Of a stretch of 64,000 bases of DNA, positions 19,709 to 29,798 are shown piece by piece. The notes below the pieces were generated by a model. That model saw only the letters and a program-made list of their open reading frames with translations. It was not told the DNA's origin and searched no databases. The DNA is from Guyparkeria sp. WRN-7 (GTDB lineage: Bacteria; Pseudomonadota; Gammaproteobacteria; Halothiobacillales; Halothiobacillaceae): the NCBI RefSeq assembly GCF_001641825.1, contig NZ_LRFH01000016.1:186001-250000 (forward strand). Reading direction: 5' to 3'. Every line of letters begins with the position of its first letter. The first letter of the stretch is position 1. Position numbers and translations under genes: made by a program.

Positions 19709-21517
19709 TCAGCGAGACGTGTCGAGGTGGCGGCGCCAGGAACCGAGCTCGGTGATGTCGGTCGCGCCCTCGACGGCCCCTTCAATGGCAATGGGCTCGG
19801 CGATGAAGCCCGGCACCTCGCGGCCGTCGGCCAGGGTGAGCTTGCCGATACCCAGCGGGGCGGGGATGCCGGCGACGAACGAGCCAAACTCGCTTGCCGG
19901 CACGTGCCAGACCTCGACGTCGATCGCCGCACCGCCCTGGCTGACGCGAACCAGCCCGGGGCGCTCCGGCGGACCGCCGGGCAGGGCATAGAAGCGGTAT
20001 TCCGGTGCCGTGGTGGTCACCTCGGCCAGCCGGGCGCGGCGCTCGGTCAGCTGCCAGTTGAGCGGCAGGCCGCTCAGGTGGGCACCGCAGACGGCCACCG
20101 GGATGACGTGCTCGCCGCCGACGGTCACCGCCTCGTCCGGCAGGGACTGCTCCGTGGCACCGAGCCGGGCAACACTCGCCCGCTGCAGCCGGTCGCCCAG
20201 TGCGAGCAGGTCGCGGTCGGTGAAGGCCGGGGCGAACAGGGTGACGCCAAACGGCAGACCATCACGGCGGAACCCCGCCGGTACCGCCAGGGCGGCGAAG
20301 TCCAGCAGGTTCATGAAGTTGGTGTAGTAGCCCAGATCGCTGTTCTTCTGCACCGGGTCGGCCTCGACCTCGTCGATGCGGTAGTGGCGCCCGGCGGTGG
20401 GCGTGACGATCAGATCCACCTCGTCCCAGACCGCTTCGGTCTGCCGGCGTAGCGCGGCGAGACGATACTGTGCCTTGAAGGCCTCGGCCGCGCGGGGCGT
20501 GGCGCCACCGGCGATGATCTGCCGGGTGACCGGGTGCAGGCTGTCGGCCGATTTTTCGATGAATTCCTCGATCGCGGCATAGCGCTCGGCCACCCACGGG
20601 CCCTCGTAGAGCAGGCGAGCGGCCTCGAGGAACGGGGCGAAGTCGATCTCCACCGGCGTGCCGCCCAGCTCGACCAGTCGCTCGATCGTGGTGTCGAAGT
20701 GCGTGGGGTTCTCCGCATCATCGAAGAAGGCGAGTTGCTCGCGCCGCGGCACGCCAAAGCGGAAGCCCTCCGCCGGGATGGCGCCGTGGCCGAGTTCGGG
20801 CACCCGGTCGGGGCGGGCATAGGCATCCTCGCGATCGAAGCCGGCGGCGACATCGAGCACGCGCTCGGCATCCAAGCCGGTCAAGGCGAAGATCGAGACG
20901 GTATCGAGGGTGCGGCAGGCCGGCACCACGCCGCTGGCACTCAACAGCCCGCGGGTGGGTTTCACGCCGACCAGGTTGTTGAACATCGCCGGCACCCGCC
21001 CGGAGCCCGCCGTGTCGGTGCCGAGCGAGAAGGCCACCTGGCCCAGGGCCGCGGCCACCGCCGAGCCCGAGCTCGAGCCGCCGGAGAGGTAGTCGGGGTC
21101 GAAGGCGTTGCGGCACGCCCCATAGGGGGAGCGGGTGCCGACCAGGCCGGTGGCGAACTGGTCGAGGTTGGTCTTGCCCACCGGCACCGCGCCCGCGTCG
21201 ATCAGCTGTTGCACCACGAAGGCGGACCGGTCGGGGGTATAGGCGTAGTCGGGGCAGGCGGCGGTGGTAGGCACGCCAGCGAGATCGATGTTGTCCTTGA
21301 TCGCGAACGGCACCCCGTAGAGCGGCAGCTCGGCCGGGTCACTGGCCTCGAGCCGGGCGAGGTAGGGCTCGAGCTGTGCATCGTCGAGCACGCTGATCCA
21401 GATATGGTGCGCGTCGGCGGCGCGGATGGTCCGCATGACCTCGCCGAGGTGCGTGCGGACGTCCAGCCGGCCCGCGCGGTAGGCGGCGAGCAGATCGGTG
21501 ACGGTGATGGTGTTCAT
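19709..21517 (-). CDS. atzF: Allophanate hydrolase
   Basis: The 602-residue amidase-signature enzyme hydrolyses allophanate to ammonia and CO2. The Ser-Ser-Lys core is visible in PVGKTNLDQFATGLVG and YLSGGSSSGSAVAAALG. A C-terminal domain (from about residue 470, HVIPVAVCGAHLSGLPLN onward) is the extra domain typical of AtzF. The ATG near 21517 follows GGGAGGAG; a GTG about 18 bases upstream is less likely. It is the last gene of the guanidine operon and completes release of three ammonia per guanidine. Confidence 0.93.
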   Translation of the reverse strand: MNTITVTDLLAAYRAGRLDVRTHLGEVMRTIRAADAHHIWISVLDDAQLEPYLARLEASDPAELPLYGVPFAIKDNIDLAGVPTTAACPDYAYTPDRSAFVVQQLIDAGAVPVGKTNLDQFATGLVGTRSPYGACRNAFDPDYLSGGSSSGSAVAAALGQVAFSLGTDTAGSGRVPAMFNNLVGVKPTRGLLSASGVVPACRTLDTVSIFALTGLDAERVLDVAAGFDREDAYARPDRVPELGHGAIPAEGFRFGVPRREQLAFFDDAENPTHFDTTIERLVELGGTPVEIDFAPFLEAARLLYEGPWVAERYAAIEEFIEKSADSLHPVTRQIIAGGATPRAAEAFKAQYRLAALRRQTEAVWDEVDLIVTPTAGRHYRIDEVEADPVQKNSDLGYYTNFMNLLDFAALAVPAGFRRDGLPFGVTLFAPAFTDRDLLALGDRLQRASVARLGATEQSLPDEAVTVGGEHVIPVAVCGAHLSGLPLNWQLTERRARLAEVTTTAPEYRFYALPGGPPERPGLVRVSQGGAAIDVEVWHVPASEFGSFVAGIPAPLGIGKLTLADGREVPGFIAEPIAIEGAVEGATDITELGSWRRHLDTSR

Positions 21518-21531
21518 GGCGTCTCCTCCCG

Positions 21532-24500
21532 TCACTCGGCGTCGTCAAGTACGATCAGGGTCTGACCGGGCTTGACCTGGTCGCCTTCCTTGCAGAGCAC
21601 GCTGGCCACGGTGCCGGCGGTTTCGCTGTCGACCTGAATCTCCATCTTCATCGACTCGAGCACCATCAGCGTCTGGCCGGCCTCGACCCGGTCGCCCTCG
21701 TCGACCTCGAGCTTCCAGACCACGCCGTGGACGTGCTCGGCGATCGCCGTCTGACCCTCGCCGATCTCGATCGTGTCGATACCGGTGTCGACCGGCTCGG
21801 ACTCCGACTCGTAGTTGGCCTGGCCGGTGGCGATCCAGTGCTGACGCTCGGCCTCGAAGGCGGCCTGCTGGCGCTCCTTGAAGGCGCGGATCTCCTCGGC
21901 GTTCTCCTCGATGAAGCGGTTGTAGCCCCCGAGCGAGAAGGTGGTCTCCTCGATCTCGAGCTCGATGCCGCCGTGCGGGAAGGCATCGCGCATCTTCAGG
22001 AGCTCTTCCTCGCTGACCTCGTAGTAGCGGATCTGGTCGAAGAAGCGCAGCAGCCATGGCTGCTGGAACTCGCGCGTCTGTTTGTAGCGGTTCCAGATCG
22101 GCAGGGTCCGACCGACGAACTGGTAGCCGCCCGGGCCTTCCATGCCGTAGATGCACATGTACGAGCCGCCGATGCCCACCGCGTTCTCCGGCGTCCAGGT
22201 GCGTGCCGGGTTGTACTTGGTGGTCACCAGGCGGTGGCGCGGGTCGACCGGCGTGGCCAGCGGCGCGGACAGGTAGACGTCGCCCAGGCCCATGACGAGG
22301 TAGGAGGCGTCGTAGACGATGCGCTTGACCTCCTCCTCGCTCTCCAGGCCGTTGATGCGACGGATGAACTCGATGTTGCGCGGGCACCAGGGCGCGTCCT
22401 TGCGCACCGACTGCATGTACTTCTCGGTGGCCAGCTGGGTCTGGCTGTCATCCCAGGCCAGCGGCAGGTGGATGATGCGCGAGGGCAGCTCGACGTCCTC
22501 AAGGCTCTTCAACTCGCTTTCGGCCTGTTCGAGGATCGCCAGCAGCCGCTCGGTGGACAGCTCCCGCGGCTCGTAGTGGATCTGCAGGCTGCGCACGCCC
22601 GGCGTCATCTCGACGATGCCGTCGATGTCCTGCTCGTTGAGCCATTCCAGCAGGGCCTGGACGCGAAAGCGCAGGGAGAGGTCGAGCACGATCGGGCCGT
22701 ACTCGACGAGGAGGTACTTGTCGCCGGCCGGGCGGTAGGTCACGCCCACGGCATGCTCGCCGTCTTCGGCACGACGTTCGCGGATCACCGGGGTGGTGAT
22801 CGGTGCCGGTTCGGCCTCGCGCTCGGCCGGTTCGAGGCCCTGGATCGCTTCGGTCTGCTCGCGCTCGAGGCGGTTGGCCTCGGCGAGCGTGGTGGGGACG
22901 AAGCGGATGGTGTCGCCGGGCTTGAACTGGCCGAGCTTCCACAGGTCGGCGGTGATGATGGTCGCCGGGCAGACGAAGCCGCCCAGGCTGGGGCCGTCCG
23001 GGCCCAGGATCACCGGCATGTCGCCGGTGAAGTCGATGGTGCCGATGGCGTAGGCGTTGTCGTGGATGTTCGACGGGTGCAGGCCGGCCTCGCCGCCGTC
23101 GTCGCGCGCCCACTCGGGCTTCGGTCCGATCAGGCGCACGCCGGTGCGGCTGGAGTTGTAGTGCACCTCCCAGTCCGTGCCGAAGAACATCTCGATGTCA
23201 TCGGGCGTGAAGAAGTCCGGGGCGCCGTGCGGGCCGTAGATGGTGCGCACTTCCCAGGCGTTGCCGTAGGCCGGGACCGAGTCCGCCGGCATGGCCTCGG
23301 GGGCACCCTCGGTCTGCTGGCCGACGTGGAGCACATCGCCCGGCCAGAGCACACGGCCGCCGTGACCGCCCATCTGGCCGAGGGTGAAGGTCGAGCGGCT
23401 GCCCATGTGCCGCGGCACGTCCAGCCCGCCGCGGAAGGCGAGATAGGCGCGCGCACCGGTGCCTTCGACCGCGCCGATCTTGAGTGTCTGGCCGCGGCGG
23501 ACGGCGACCGGCTCCCAGAAGGCCACCGGCTCGTCGTCGAGCGTGGCCGCCATGGCCGCGCCTGCCAGGGCGATGGTGGCGTCGGTGTTGAACTTGAGCG
23601 TCGGGCCGTTGACCGTCAGCTCCAGCCCGGCGGCGTCCTCGGGGTTGCCGACCAGGCGGTTGGCCTGGCGGAAGGCGAGCATGTCCATCGGGCCCGAGGG
23701 CGGCACGCCGATGTCCCAGTAGCCGACCCGGCCGGGGTAGTCCTGGATGGTGGTCTGCGTGCCGGGCTTGATCACCTCGACGGTCGGGGCGCGGTACTCG
23801 ATGCCGGCCAGATGCGCGGTGGTGTAGTGGCCGCCGGCGAAGCCGGGGTCGGTGGCCACCTGGCGGAGATACAGCAGGTTGGTCTCCAGGCCGTGGATGG
23901 CGGTCTGATCGAGCGCCTCGCGCAGCTTGGCGATCGCGGCCTCCCGGTCGGCGGCGTGCACGATCAGCTTGGCCACCATCGGGTCGTAGAACGGCGAGAT
24001 CTCGGTGCCGCTCTCCACCCAGGTCTCGATGCGGCTGTCCTCGGGCCACTGCACCTCGGTGAGCAGGCCGGTGGAGGGCTGGAAGTTCTTGCCCGGATCC
24101 TCGGCGTACAGGCGCACCTGGATCGAGTGGCCGTCGACGCGCGCCGGGCGCAGCGTTTCCAGGTCCGGCAGATTATCGGCCGCGCCGCGCACCATCCACT
24201 CGACCAGGTCCACGCCGGTGACCTCCTCGGTCACGCCGTGCTCGACCTGCAGGCGGGTGTTGACCTCGAGGAAGTAGAAGCGGCCGGTGTCGTCGTCGAG
24301 GATGTACTCGACGGTGCCGGCCGAGCGATAGTTCACGCCGCGACCAAGGGCCTCGGCGGCGCGCTGCAGTTCCGTGCGCACCTCGGGGGTGAGGTTGGGC
24401 GCCGGGGTCTCCTCGACCACCTTCTGGTTGCGTCGCTGCAGCGAGCAATCGCGCTCGCCCAGCGCGATCACCTGGCCCTTGCCGTCGCCGAACAGCTGCA

Positions 24501-25137
24501 CCTCGACGTGGCGGGCGTGGCGGACGAACTTCTCGAGGAAGATGCCGCTGTCGGAGAAGTTGCTCTGCGACAGGCGACGTACCGACTCGAAGGCATCCTC
24601 GAGCTCCGCGGCGTTCTCGCACAGGCGCATGCCGATACCGCCGCCCCCGGCGGTGCTCTTGAGCATGACCGGGTAGCCGATGCGCTCGGCCTCCTCCTTG
24701 GCCTGCTCGACGTCGTCCAGCAGGCCCGTGCCCGGCAGCATGGGCACGTCGGCCGCCTCGGCGAGTGTCCGGGCGGTGTGCTTGAGGCCGAATTCGCGCA
24801 TCTGGCGCGGGGTCGGGCCGATGAAGGCGATCCCGGCCGCCTCGCAGGCCTCGGCGAAGGCGGCGTTCTCCGAGAGAAAACCGTAGCCGGGATGCACGGC
24901 CTGGGCGCCGGTCTCGCGCGCGACCTCGAGGATGCGATCGGCATTCAGGTACGAGGCGGTGGCGGCCGCCTCACCGATGCAGACGGCCTCGTCGGCCTGG
25001 CGGACGTGCAGGGCGTGGCGATCCTGCTCGCTGTAGACGGCCACCGAGCGCACGCCGAGGCGCTTGAGCGTTCGGATGATGCGGCAGGCGATCGCGCCGC
25101 GATTGGCGATGAGAACCTTGTCGAACATGTCGGGCAT
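21532..25137 (-). CDS. Guanidine carboxylase (annotated in most genomes as urea carboxylase)
   Basis: The 1201-residue biotin enzyme has, in order, a biotin carboxylase ([32 protein letters not shown]), the two halves of the carboxyltransferase domain ([20 protein letters not shown] from about residue 470, then a KipI-like part), and a biotin carboxyl carrier domain with LESMKMEI at the C-terminus. Sequence alone cannot separate urea from guanidine as substrate. The guanidine-I and guanidine-II riboswitches and the adjacent DUF1989 pair indicate guanidine. The product carboxyguanidine goes to the deiminase. Confidence 0.88.
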   Translation of the reverse strand: MPDMFDKVLIANRGAIACRIIRTLKRLGVRSVAVYSEQDRHALHVRQADEAVCIGEAAATASYLNADRILEVARETGAQAVHPGYGFLSENAAFAEACEAAGIAFIGPTPRQMREFGLKHTARTLAEAADVPMLPGTGLLDDVEQAKEEAERIGYPVMLKSTAGGGGIGMRLCENAAELEDAFESVRRLSQSNFSDSGIFLEKFVRHARHVEVQLFGDGKGQVIALGERDCSLQRRNQKVVEETPAPNLTPEVRTELQRAAEALGRGVNYRSAGTVEYILDDDTGRFYFLEVNTRLQVEHGVTEEVTGVDLVEWMVRGAADNLPDLETLRPARVDGHSIQVRLYAEDPGKNFQPSTGLLTEVQWPEDSRIETWVESGTEISPFYDPMVAKLIVHAADREAAIAKLREALDQTAIHGLETNLLYLRQVATDPGFAGGHYTTAHLAGIEYRAPTVEVIKPGTQTTIQDYPGRVGYWDIGVPPSGPMDMLAFRQANRLVGNPEDAAGLELTVNGPTLKFNTDATIALAGAAMAATLDDEPVAFWEPVAVRRGQTLKIGAVEGTGARAYLAFRGGLDVPRHMGSRSTFTLGQMGGHGGRVLWPGDVLHVGQQTEGAPEAMPADSVPAYGNAWEVRTIYGPHGAPDFFTPDDIEMFFGTDWEVHYNSSRTGVRLIGPKPEWARDDGGEAGLHPSNIHDNAYAIGTIDFTGDMPVILGPDGPSLGGFVCPATIITADLWKLGQFKPGDTIRFVPTTLAEANRLEREQTEAIQGLEPAEREAEPAPITTPVIRERRAEDGEHAVGVTYRPAGDKYLLVEYGPIVLDLSLRFRVQALLEWLNEQDIDGIVEMTPGVRSLQIHYEPRELSTERLLAILEQAESELKSLEDVELPSRIIHLPLAWDDSQTQLATEKYMQSVRKDAPWCPRNIEFIRRINGLESEEEVKRIVYDASYLVMGLGDVYLSAPLATPVDPRHRLVTTKYNPARTWTPENAVGIGGSYMCIYGMEGPGGYQFVGRTLPIWNRYKQTREFQQPWLLRFFDQIRYYEVSEEELLKMRDAFPHGGIELEIEETTFSLGGYNRFIEENAEEIRAFKERQQAAFEAERQHWIATGQANYESESEPVDTGIDTIEIGEGQTAIAEHVHGVVWKLEVDEGDRVEAGQTLMVLESMKMEIQVDSETAGTVASVLCKEGDQVKPGQTLIVLDDAE

Positions 25138-25170
25138 TCCAGAGGGGGCCGGTAACCAGTGGCCCGGTCA

Positions 25171-25216
25171 GGCGGGCCGTCCCGCCGGGGAAACTCTCGC
25201 CCGGGGTCGTCCCCGG
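25171..25216 (-). promoter_or_regulatory. Guanidine-II (mini-ykkC) riboswitch before the carboxylase gene
   Basis: Two perfect hairpins on the minus strand carry the ACGR tetraloops that define this class. The first (25201-25216) is CCGGGGACGACCCCGG and the second (25171-25186) is GGCGGGACGGCCCGCC, with a 14-base linker. It fills the 101-base gap between the second DUF1989 gene and the carboxylase ATG. Guanidine-II RNAs usually act by freeing the ribosome binding site. Here the site is weak, so translational control of the carboxylase is likely. Confidence 0.82.
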
Positions 25217-25238
25217 TGCGGTCGGATCGATGCCTTTG

Positions 25239-25889
25239 TCAGTCCCAGACGATCATCTCGACCGGGGTCGGGTTGTAGGCGTTGCAGGGGTTGTTGAGTT
25301 GCGGGCAGTTGGAGACCAGCACGATCACGTCCATCTCGGCGCGCATCTCGACGTACTTGCCCGCATCCGAGATGCCGTCCTCGAAGGTCAGGCCGCCCTC
25401 GGGCGTCAGGGGCACGTTCATGAAGAAGTTGATGTTGGGCACGACGTCGCGCTTGGTCAGGCCGTAATGGCTCTCGGCGATCGCGGTCAGGAAGCTGTCG
25501 CGGCAGTTGTGCATCGGCTTCTTGTCGAGCGCGTATCGCACCTGGTTGGACTCGGCCGAGCAGGCGCCGCCCAGGGTGTCGTGACGGCCGCAGGTGTCGG
25601 CGGTGATCGTCAGCATCACGTTGCCCTCGTTGGACATCAGCTCCGAGCCGGCGGTCAGGTAGGCGTTGACCTGGGAACGGATCGTGTCGATCGCGCTGTA
25701 GTGCTCCTCGGTCGGACGTTCGAGGCTGTAGAAGATCGTGTCGGCCGCCTGGTTGCCCTCGAGATCGAGGATGCGCAGGGTCTGGCCCTTCTTCACCTCG
25801 TGCATCCACGGCTTGCCAGCCGGGACCACTTCGCGGTAGATGGCGTCGGCCGGGTCGAGCGGGCTCTCGACCAGTGTCTGGCTGCTCAT
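25239..25889 (-). CDS. DUF1989 protein, carboxyguanidine deiminase subunit (urea carboxylase-associated family)
   Basis: The 216-residue protein belongs to the DUF1989 family formerly called urea carboxylase-associated protein. It shows [29 protein letters not shown] and [11 protein letters not shown], with conserved cysteines and histidines that probably bind metal. In guanidine-degrading bacteria two such proteins form CgdAB, which turns carboxyguanidine into allophanate and ammonia. Which of the two genes here is cgdA and which cgdB was not resolved. Its ATG overlaps the stop of the other subunit. Confidence 0.88.
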   Translation of the reverse strand: MSSQTLVESPLDPADAIYREVVPAGKPWMHEVKKGQTLRILDLEGNQAADTIFYSLERPTEEHYSAIDTIRSQVNAYLTAGSELMSNEGNVMLTITADTCGRHDTLGGACSAESNQVRYALDKKPMHNCRDSFLTAIAESHYGLTKRDVVPNINFFMNVPLTPEGGLTFEDGISDAGKYVEMRAEMDVIVLVSNCPQLNNPCNAYNPTPVEMIVWD

Positions 25890-26635
25890 GAGTAGGCCTC
25901 CTGACAGTTGTGGATCGCGGTGTTGGCGTAGGCGCGCGCGTTCTCGGGGCGGAAGTTCACGCAGTAGTCGTAGGCGGGAACCACCGGCTCCGAGCGATAG
26001 ATGACCAGGTCCACGTCACCGGGGCGGTAGGACGGGGCGGGATCCATCGGATGCGGTGCGGTGTTGAGCACCACCAGGGTGTCCATCTCGGCGCGCAGGT
26101 CGATGTAGTCGCCGGGCTGGCTGTTGTCCTCGTCGAATCGCAGCCCGCCGTCCGCGTCGGCGTGCACCTTGCTGAAGAAGTTGAGGTTGGGCACCAGATC
26201 GCGCTGGCCGAGGTTCCACTTTTCCAGCTCGATCAGGAACAGCTCGCGGCCGCTGCGGTAGAAGTCGTTGCCGTACTCCTGGTAGCTATGCTCGCCGTAC
26301 TTGTCGCGGATCATCCGATCGTCGGTGATGCCGCCGATGGTGTCGTGCCAGCCGACGCTGTCGTCGACGATCGACATCATCACCCGGCCCATGTCGGAGT
26401 AGAGCATGTTGCCCTTGGTCAGCTTGGAGGTGTGCTGGCCCTTGAGCGTGTCCGGGGCGTTGTAGCGCTCCAACGGATTGGTCGGGTTGTAGAGCAGGGT
26501 GGAGACGTTGGCACGGCCGTCACGGTCGACCAGGCGCAGCGTGAAGCCGCGCTTGATCACCAGCGACCAGTAGCGCGCGCCGGGCAGGGTGTCCCGGTAC
26601 ACGATCGGCGTGTTGAGTTCGGAAGTGGTGTTCAT
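25886..26635 (-). CDS. DUF1989 protein, carboxyguanidine deiminase subunit (larger paralogue)
   Basis: The 249-residue protein is a paralogue of the next gene, with [25 protein letters not shown] and [16 protein letters not shown] in the same positions. The paired DUF1989 proteins act as a heteromer in carboxyguanidine deimination. The start overlaps the ABC ATPase stop by four bases, so all genes from the binding protein down are translationally linked. Confidence 0.88.
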   Translation of the reverse strand: MNTTSELNTPIVYRDTLPGARYWSLVIKRGFTLRLVDRDGRANVSTLLYNPTNPLERYNAPDTLKGQHTSKLTKGNMLYSDMGRVMMSIVDDSVGWHDTIGGITDDRMIRDKYGEHSYQEYGNDFYRSGRELFLIELEKWNLGQRDLVPNLNFFSKVHADADGGLRFDEDNSQPGDYIDLRAEMDTLVVLNTAPHPMDPAPSYRPGDVDLVIYRSEPVVPAYDYCVNFRPENARAYANTAIHNCQEAYS

Positions 26636-27447
26636 CCTTCCTCCTCGGCTGTGGATGAATGGGTGACGACATCGGCGTCCAGGCCCAGGCGCTGGCCGAC
26701 TGCGCGATAGACCGACGGGTGCGGGGTCGCGTGGGACAGCGGGATGTCGTAGGTGATGTTGGCCCCGTAGGCCCCGGGGGCCTGCGGGTCGTGGCGGACC
26801 TTGTCGAACACCAGCAGCCGGCTGCCGAGCTCGAAGGCCTCCTTGAGGTCGTGGGTGACCATGAAGATGGTCAGGCCCTGGCGCTGCCAGAGCTCGCGCA
26901 CCAGCTCGTGCATGTCCTGGCGGATGCCCGGATCGAGCGCGCCGAACGGCTCGTCGAGGAGCAGGATCTTCGGATCCTTCATCAGGGCCTGGGCGATGGC
27001 CAGGCGCTGCTGCATGCCGCCGGAGAGCTCGCTGGGGTACTTGTTCGCCGCCTGCTCCAGGCCGACGGAGGCAAGCATCTTGCGCGCCCGCTCACGGGCC
27101 TCGCGCCGGTGCCGGCCGAACAGTCGCCCGGTGAAACGGGTGTGGCCCAGTTCCTCGGCGACCAGCACATTGCCCAGCGCGGTCAGGTGCGGGAAGACCG
27201 AGTACTTCTGGAAGACCACGCCGCGGTCGGGGCCCGGCTCGTCGGGCATCGGTCGGCCGTCGAGCTGCATCTCGCCGCGGGTCGGGCTCTCCTGGCCGAG
27301 CAGCATCCGCAGGAACGTGCTCTTGCCGCAGCCGGAGGCGCCGACGATGGTGACGAACTCGCCGGAGTCGACGTGCAGGTCGATGTTCTCCAGTACCACG
27401 TCGCGGCCGTATTCCTTCCAGACGTTCTTGAGCGTGACGGTGCTCAT
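26632..27447 (-). CDS. Guanidine ABC transporter ATPase
   Basis: The 271-residue ABC ATPase has Walker A GASGCGKST, signature LSGGMQQRLAIAQAL, Walker B ILLLDEPFGALD and MVTHDLKEAF. It belongs to the taurine/nitrate/sulfonate-type importers often annotated as urea or guanidine transporters in this operon. The ATG at 27447 overlaps the permease stop by one base. The open frame runs on upstream, but that part is the permease shadow. Confidence 0.9.
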   Translation of the reverse strand: MSTVTLKNVWKEYGRDVVLENIDLHVDSGEFVTIVGASGCGKSTFLRMLLGQESPTRGEMQLDGRPMPDEPGPDRGVVFQKYSVFPHLTALGNVLVAEELGHTRFTGRLFGRHRREARERARKMLASVGLEQAANKYPSELSGGMQQRLAIAQALMKDPKILLLDEPFGALDPGIRQDMHELVRELWQRQGLTIFMVTHDLKEAFELGSRLLVFDKVRHDPQAPGAYGANITYDIPLSHATPHPSVYRAVGQRLGLDADVVTHSSTAEEEG

Positions 27448-28265
27448 CAGGACCTCCGTGCCCGGTACCAGGGGAAGACGACGCGCACGATCAGGCGCAG
27501 GATCACGTCGGCAAGAAACGCCAGCAGGGTGATCCACATGACGTACGGCAGGATCAGTTCCATGTCGAGGTAGCGCCGCACCAGGAAGATGCGGTAGCCC
27601 AGCCCTTCGGTGGCGGCGATGGCCTCCGAGGCGATCAGGAACAGCCAGGCCGAGCCCAGCGCCAGGCGAGTGGCGTCGAGCAGGCGCGGCATGACCTGGG
27701 GCAGCACCAGTCGCAGGATGATCTGCCAGGTGTTCGCGCCCAGGGTCTGCGCCTTCACCAGCAGCTCGCGGGGGAGTTCCTCCACGCGCTGCTGGATGTC
27801 GCGCATGATGAAAGGGGCGATCCCGAACACGATCAGTGCAATCTTGGCGACCTCGCCAACGCCCAGGGCGATGAAGAGGATCGGCAGCACCGCGAGCGGC
27901 GGGATCATGGATAGGACCGAGACAAACGGCGAGAAAGTCCGATTCGCGTAGGGGATCAACCCGGTCAGCACGCCCACCACCAGGCCGATGGCCATGGCGA
28001 TGCCGACGCCGAGACCCAGCCGGATCAGGCTGGCCGACGTGTCCACCCAGAGGGTGAGCTCGCCGGTGCGGCGGTTGGGCTCGGTGGCGACATCGGCGAA
28101 GGTGTCGGCCATGGCTGCGATCGACGGCAGCAGCGGGTCGTCCGGGTTCTCGGCCAGCCGATTGGCGGAGGCCGAGAGGTAGACCAGCAGCACCAGCACG
28201 AACGGCAGCAGGCCGAGGGCGAGTCGCCAGGGGGCAGCCGGTGCCTGGTTGATCAAACGCTTCAT
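27447..28265 (-). CDS. Guanidine ABC transporter permease
   Basis: The 272-residue protein has about six membrane helices, including LALGLLPFVLVLLVYLSAS near the start. The coupling loop is EELPRELLVKAQTLGAN, as in TauC/SsuC-type permeases. It sits between binding protein and ATPase genes, and its substrate is inferred to be guanidine from the riboswitch. Confidence 0.9.
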   Translation of the reverse strand: MKRLINQAPAAPWRLALGLLPFVLVLLVYLSASANRLAENPDDPLLPSIAAMADTFADVATEPNRRTGELTLWVDTSASLIRLGLGVGIAMAIGLVVGVLTGLIPYANRTFSPFVSVLSMIPPLAVLPILFIALGVGEVAKIALIVFGIAPFIMRDIQQRVEELPRELLVKAQTLGANTWQIILRLVLPQVMPRLLDATRLALGSAWLFLIASEAIAATEGLGYRIFLVRRYLDMELILPYVMWITLLAFLADVILRLIVRVVFPWYRARRS

Positions 28266-28347
28266 GGGTCAGTCCGTTTGGCTCGGTGGGTGTCCCGGGC
28301 CGGCCCAAGGTTTACTCGGTGCCTGCCCGGGGATCGACGGGCCCGGA

Positions 28348-29439
28348 TCAGAGCTCGCCGTCACGCGCCATGCGAGTGTAGTCGGCGTTGAAGCGGAACT
28401 TGACGTTGGATTCGCTGCCCAGCACGGAGCCATCGGCGAACTCGATACCGACGAAGTCCGGGCTGTCGGCACGCTCGCCCAGCAGGCCGTGCTTGAACGC
28501 GAACTGGCGGACGCTTTCCATGGTTTCTTTCGGCGTGCCGCTCTCGAGGAAGGAGACCGCGTTGGCCGGGTCGTAGAACATGCTGGTGGAGTCCAGCTGA
28601 GCCTCGTAGCCGGCCAGATCGGTGCCGGCGGCCTCGGCCATGGCGGTGCGCGCCTCGACGGCGGCCTCGGAGTCACCGCGCATGGTGCTCATGATCTCGT
28701 ACCAGGCGCCGGTCAGGGCCTTGCCGAGCTTGGGGTTGTCCTCGAGGGTCTCGGTGTTCACGACCAGCAGGTCCATGATTTCGCCGGGAATCTTCGAGGA
28801 GTCGAACACCACGTGGGCCCCGTCCTGCTTCTTGAGCTCGCCGAGCTGCGGGTTCCAGGTCACGACGGCCTCGACGTCGGACGAGGAGAAGGCGGCGACG
28901 ATGTCGGCATCCGAGGTGTTGACCACCTTGACGTCGCGCTCGCTCATGTCGACCGATTCCAGGGCGCGGGCGAGCAGGTAGTGGGAGACGGACAGCTCGA
29001 CCAGGTGGACCGACTTGCCTTCGATGTCCTCGAGCTTGTCCGTGCCCTTCAAAACGACGCCGTCGTTGCCGTTGGAGAAGTCACCCATGACCAGGGCGGT
29101 GGAATCGACGCCACCGGCGGCCGGGATGGTCAGCGCGTCCATGTTGGTGACGGTCACGCCGTCGTAGGAACCGGCGGTGTAGAGGTTGATCGACTCGATG
29201 TAGTCGTTGATCTGGACGACGTCGATCTCGATGTCGTACTTGTCGGCCCACTTGTCGACGATGCCCTCGGTCTCGCCATAGCCCCAGGGCATCCAGCCCA
29301 CGTAGATGCTCCAGGCGATCTTGAAGCTGTCGCGCTCCTCGGCGAGGGCCTGGGGAGCGGCGAACGAGCCGGCGAGGGTGGCGGCCGACAGGGCCGCAGC
29401 GGTCAGATAGGAACGAAACGGGCGTTTGAAACCGGACAT
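28348..29439 (-). CDS. Guanidine ABC transporter substrate-binding protein
   Basis: The 363-residue periplasmic protein has a Sec signal (RSYLTAAALSAATLAGSF... ending ALAEE near residue 34) and an NMT1/TauA-like binding fold (IAWSIYVGWMPWGYGETEG). It is the first gene after the guanidine-I riboswitch. The start follows AGGAGAG at good spacing. The expected ligand is guanidine, from context; the binding site was not resolved. Confidence 0.9.
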   Translation of the reverse strand: MSGFKRPFRSYLTAAALSAATLAGSFAAPQALAEERDSFKIAWSIYVGWMPWGYGETEGIVDKWADKYDIEIDVVQINDYIESINLYTAGSYDGVTVTNMDALTIPAAGGVDSTALVMGDFSNGNDGVVLKGTDKLEDIEGKSVHLVELSVSHYLLARALESVDMSERDVKVVNTSDADIVAAFSSSDVEAVVTWNPQLGELKKQDGAHVVFDSSKIPGEIMDLLVVNTETLEDNPKLGKALTGAWYEIMSTMRGDSEAAVEARTAMAEAAGTDLAGYEAQLDSTSMFYDPANAVSFLESGTPKETMESVRQFAFKHGLLGERADSPDFVGIEFADGSVLGSESNVKFRFNADYTRMARDGEL

Positions 29440-29488
29440 GGTTCTCTCCTGTGAGGTTTACAGACGGCGCGCCGGAGCATCACGTGCG

Positions 29489-29585
29489 ATCTCCCGGGCT
29501 TTTGTCCCGCCGTGTAACCCCTCGTTGGAGAGGTCGGCGACTCTCGGACCAGTCATCCGCAGTGCGGACCGGAACCCTAGTCGCC
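29489..29585 (-). promoter_or_regulatory. Guanidine-I (ykkC subtype 1) riboswitch
   Basis: The minus strand has all conserved blocks of the class in order: CTAGGGTTCCGG, ACTGGTCCGAGAG and ACACGGCGGGACAAAAGCCC followed by GGGAGA. Guanidine binding turns on downstream genes. No intrinsic terminator follows. A CTCTCC in the variable part of the aptamer could pair with the GGAGAG ribosome binding site, and ACGGCG in the aptamer can pair with CGCCGT just downstream, so translational control is the more likely mechanism. Confidence 0.95.
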
Positions 29586-29657
29586 CATTGAATCCATGTT
29601 GTAGACGATGTCCGGAACCGCACGTCCAGACTCCTTGCGCGTCACGATCACCTTGGT

Positions 29658-29673
29658 TGCAGGGATGGTGCCA
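29658..29673 (-). promoter_or_regulatory. Sigma-54 promoter of the guanidine operon
   Basis: The minus strand reads TGGCACC-ATCC-CTGCA, with correct GG-to-GC spacing. The predicted start is near 29647, about 60 bases before the aptamer. Transcription would therefore require nitrogen limitation, and the riboswitch would add guanidine sensing. Confidence 0.78.
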
Positions 29674-29761
29674 ACGTGGGCAGGAATGGATCTAGGTAAT
29701 GCAAAACAACACGTTGGGATCGAAACCTGTTGCGTCGTGTTGAGTGCGGGGCGGTCGCGGA

Positions 29762-29798
29762 TGCACCCGAATGGGCCCGCATGCACGGTGATGGTGCG
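29762..29798. promoter_or_regulatory. NtrC-like enhancer sites of the guanidine operon
   Basis: TGCACGGTGATGGTGCG at 29782-29798 fits GCAC-N7-GTGC, the core of the NtrC site. A weaker copy, TGCACCCGAATGGGCCCG, lies at 29762-29778. Together they sit about 100-140 bases upstream of the sigma-54 promoter. Confidence 0.6.

Noticed and set aside
21727-25155. A 1142-codon open frame opposite the guanidine carboxylase
   Set aside because: The minus strand has complete biotin enzyme domains. The plus-strand translation is low-complexity antisense.
28266-28347. GC-rich hairpins between guanidine binding protein and permease genes
   Set aside because: Checked for ACGR loops of guanidine-II; none found, so not called as a third riboswitch.
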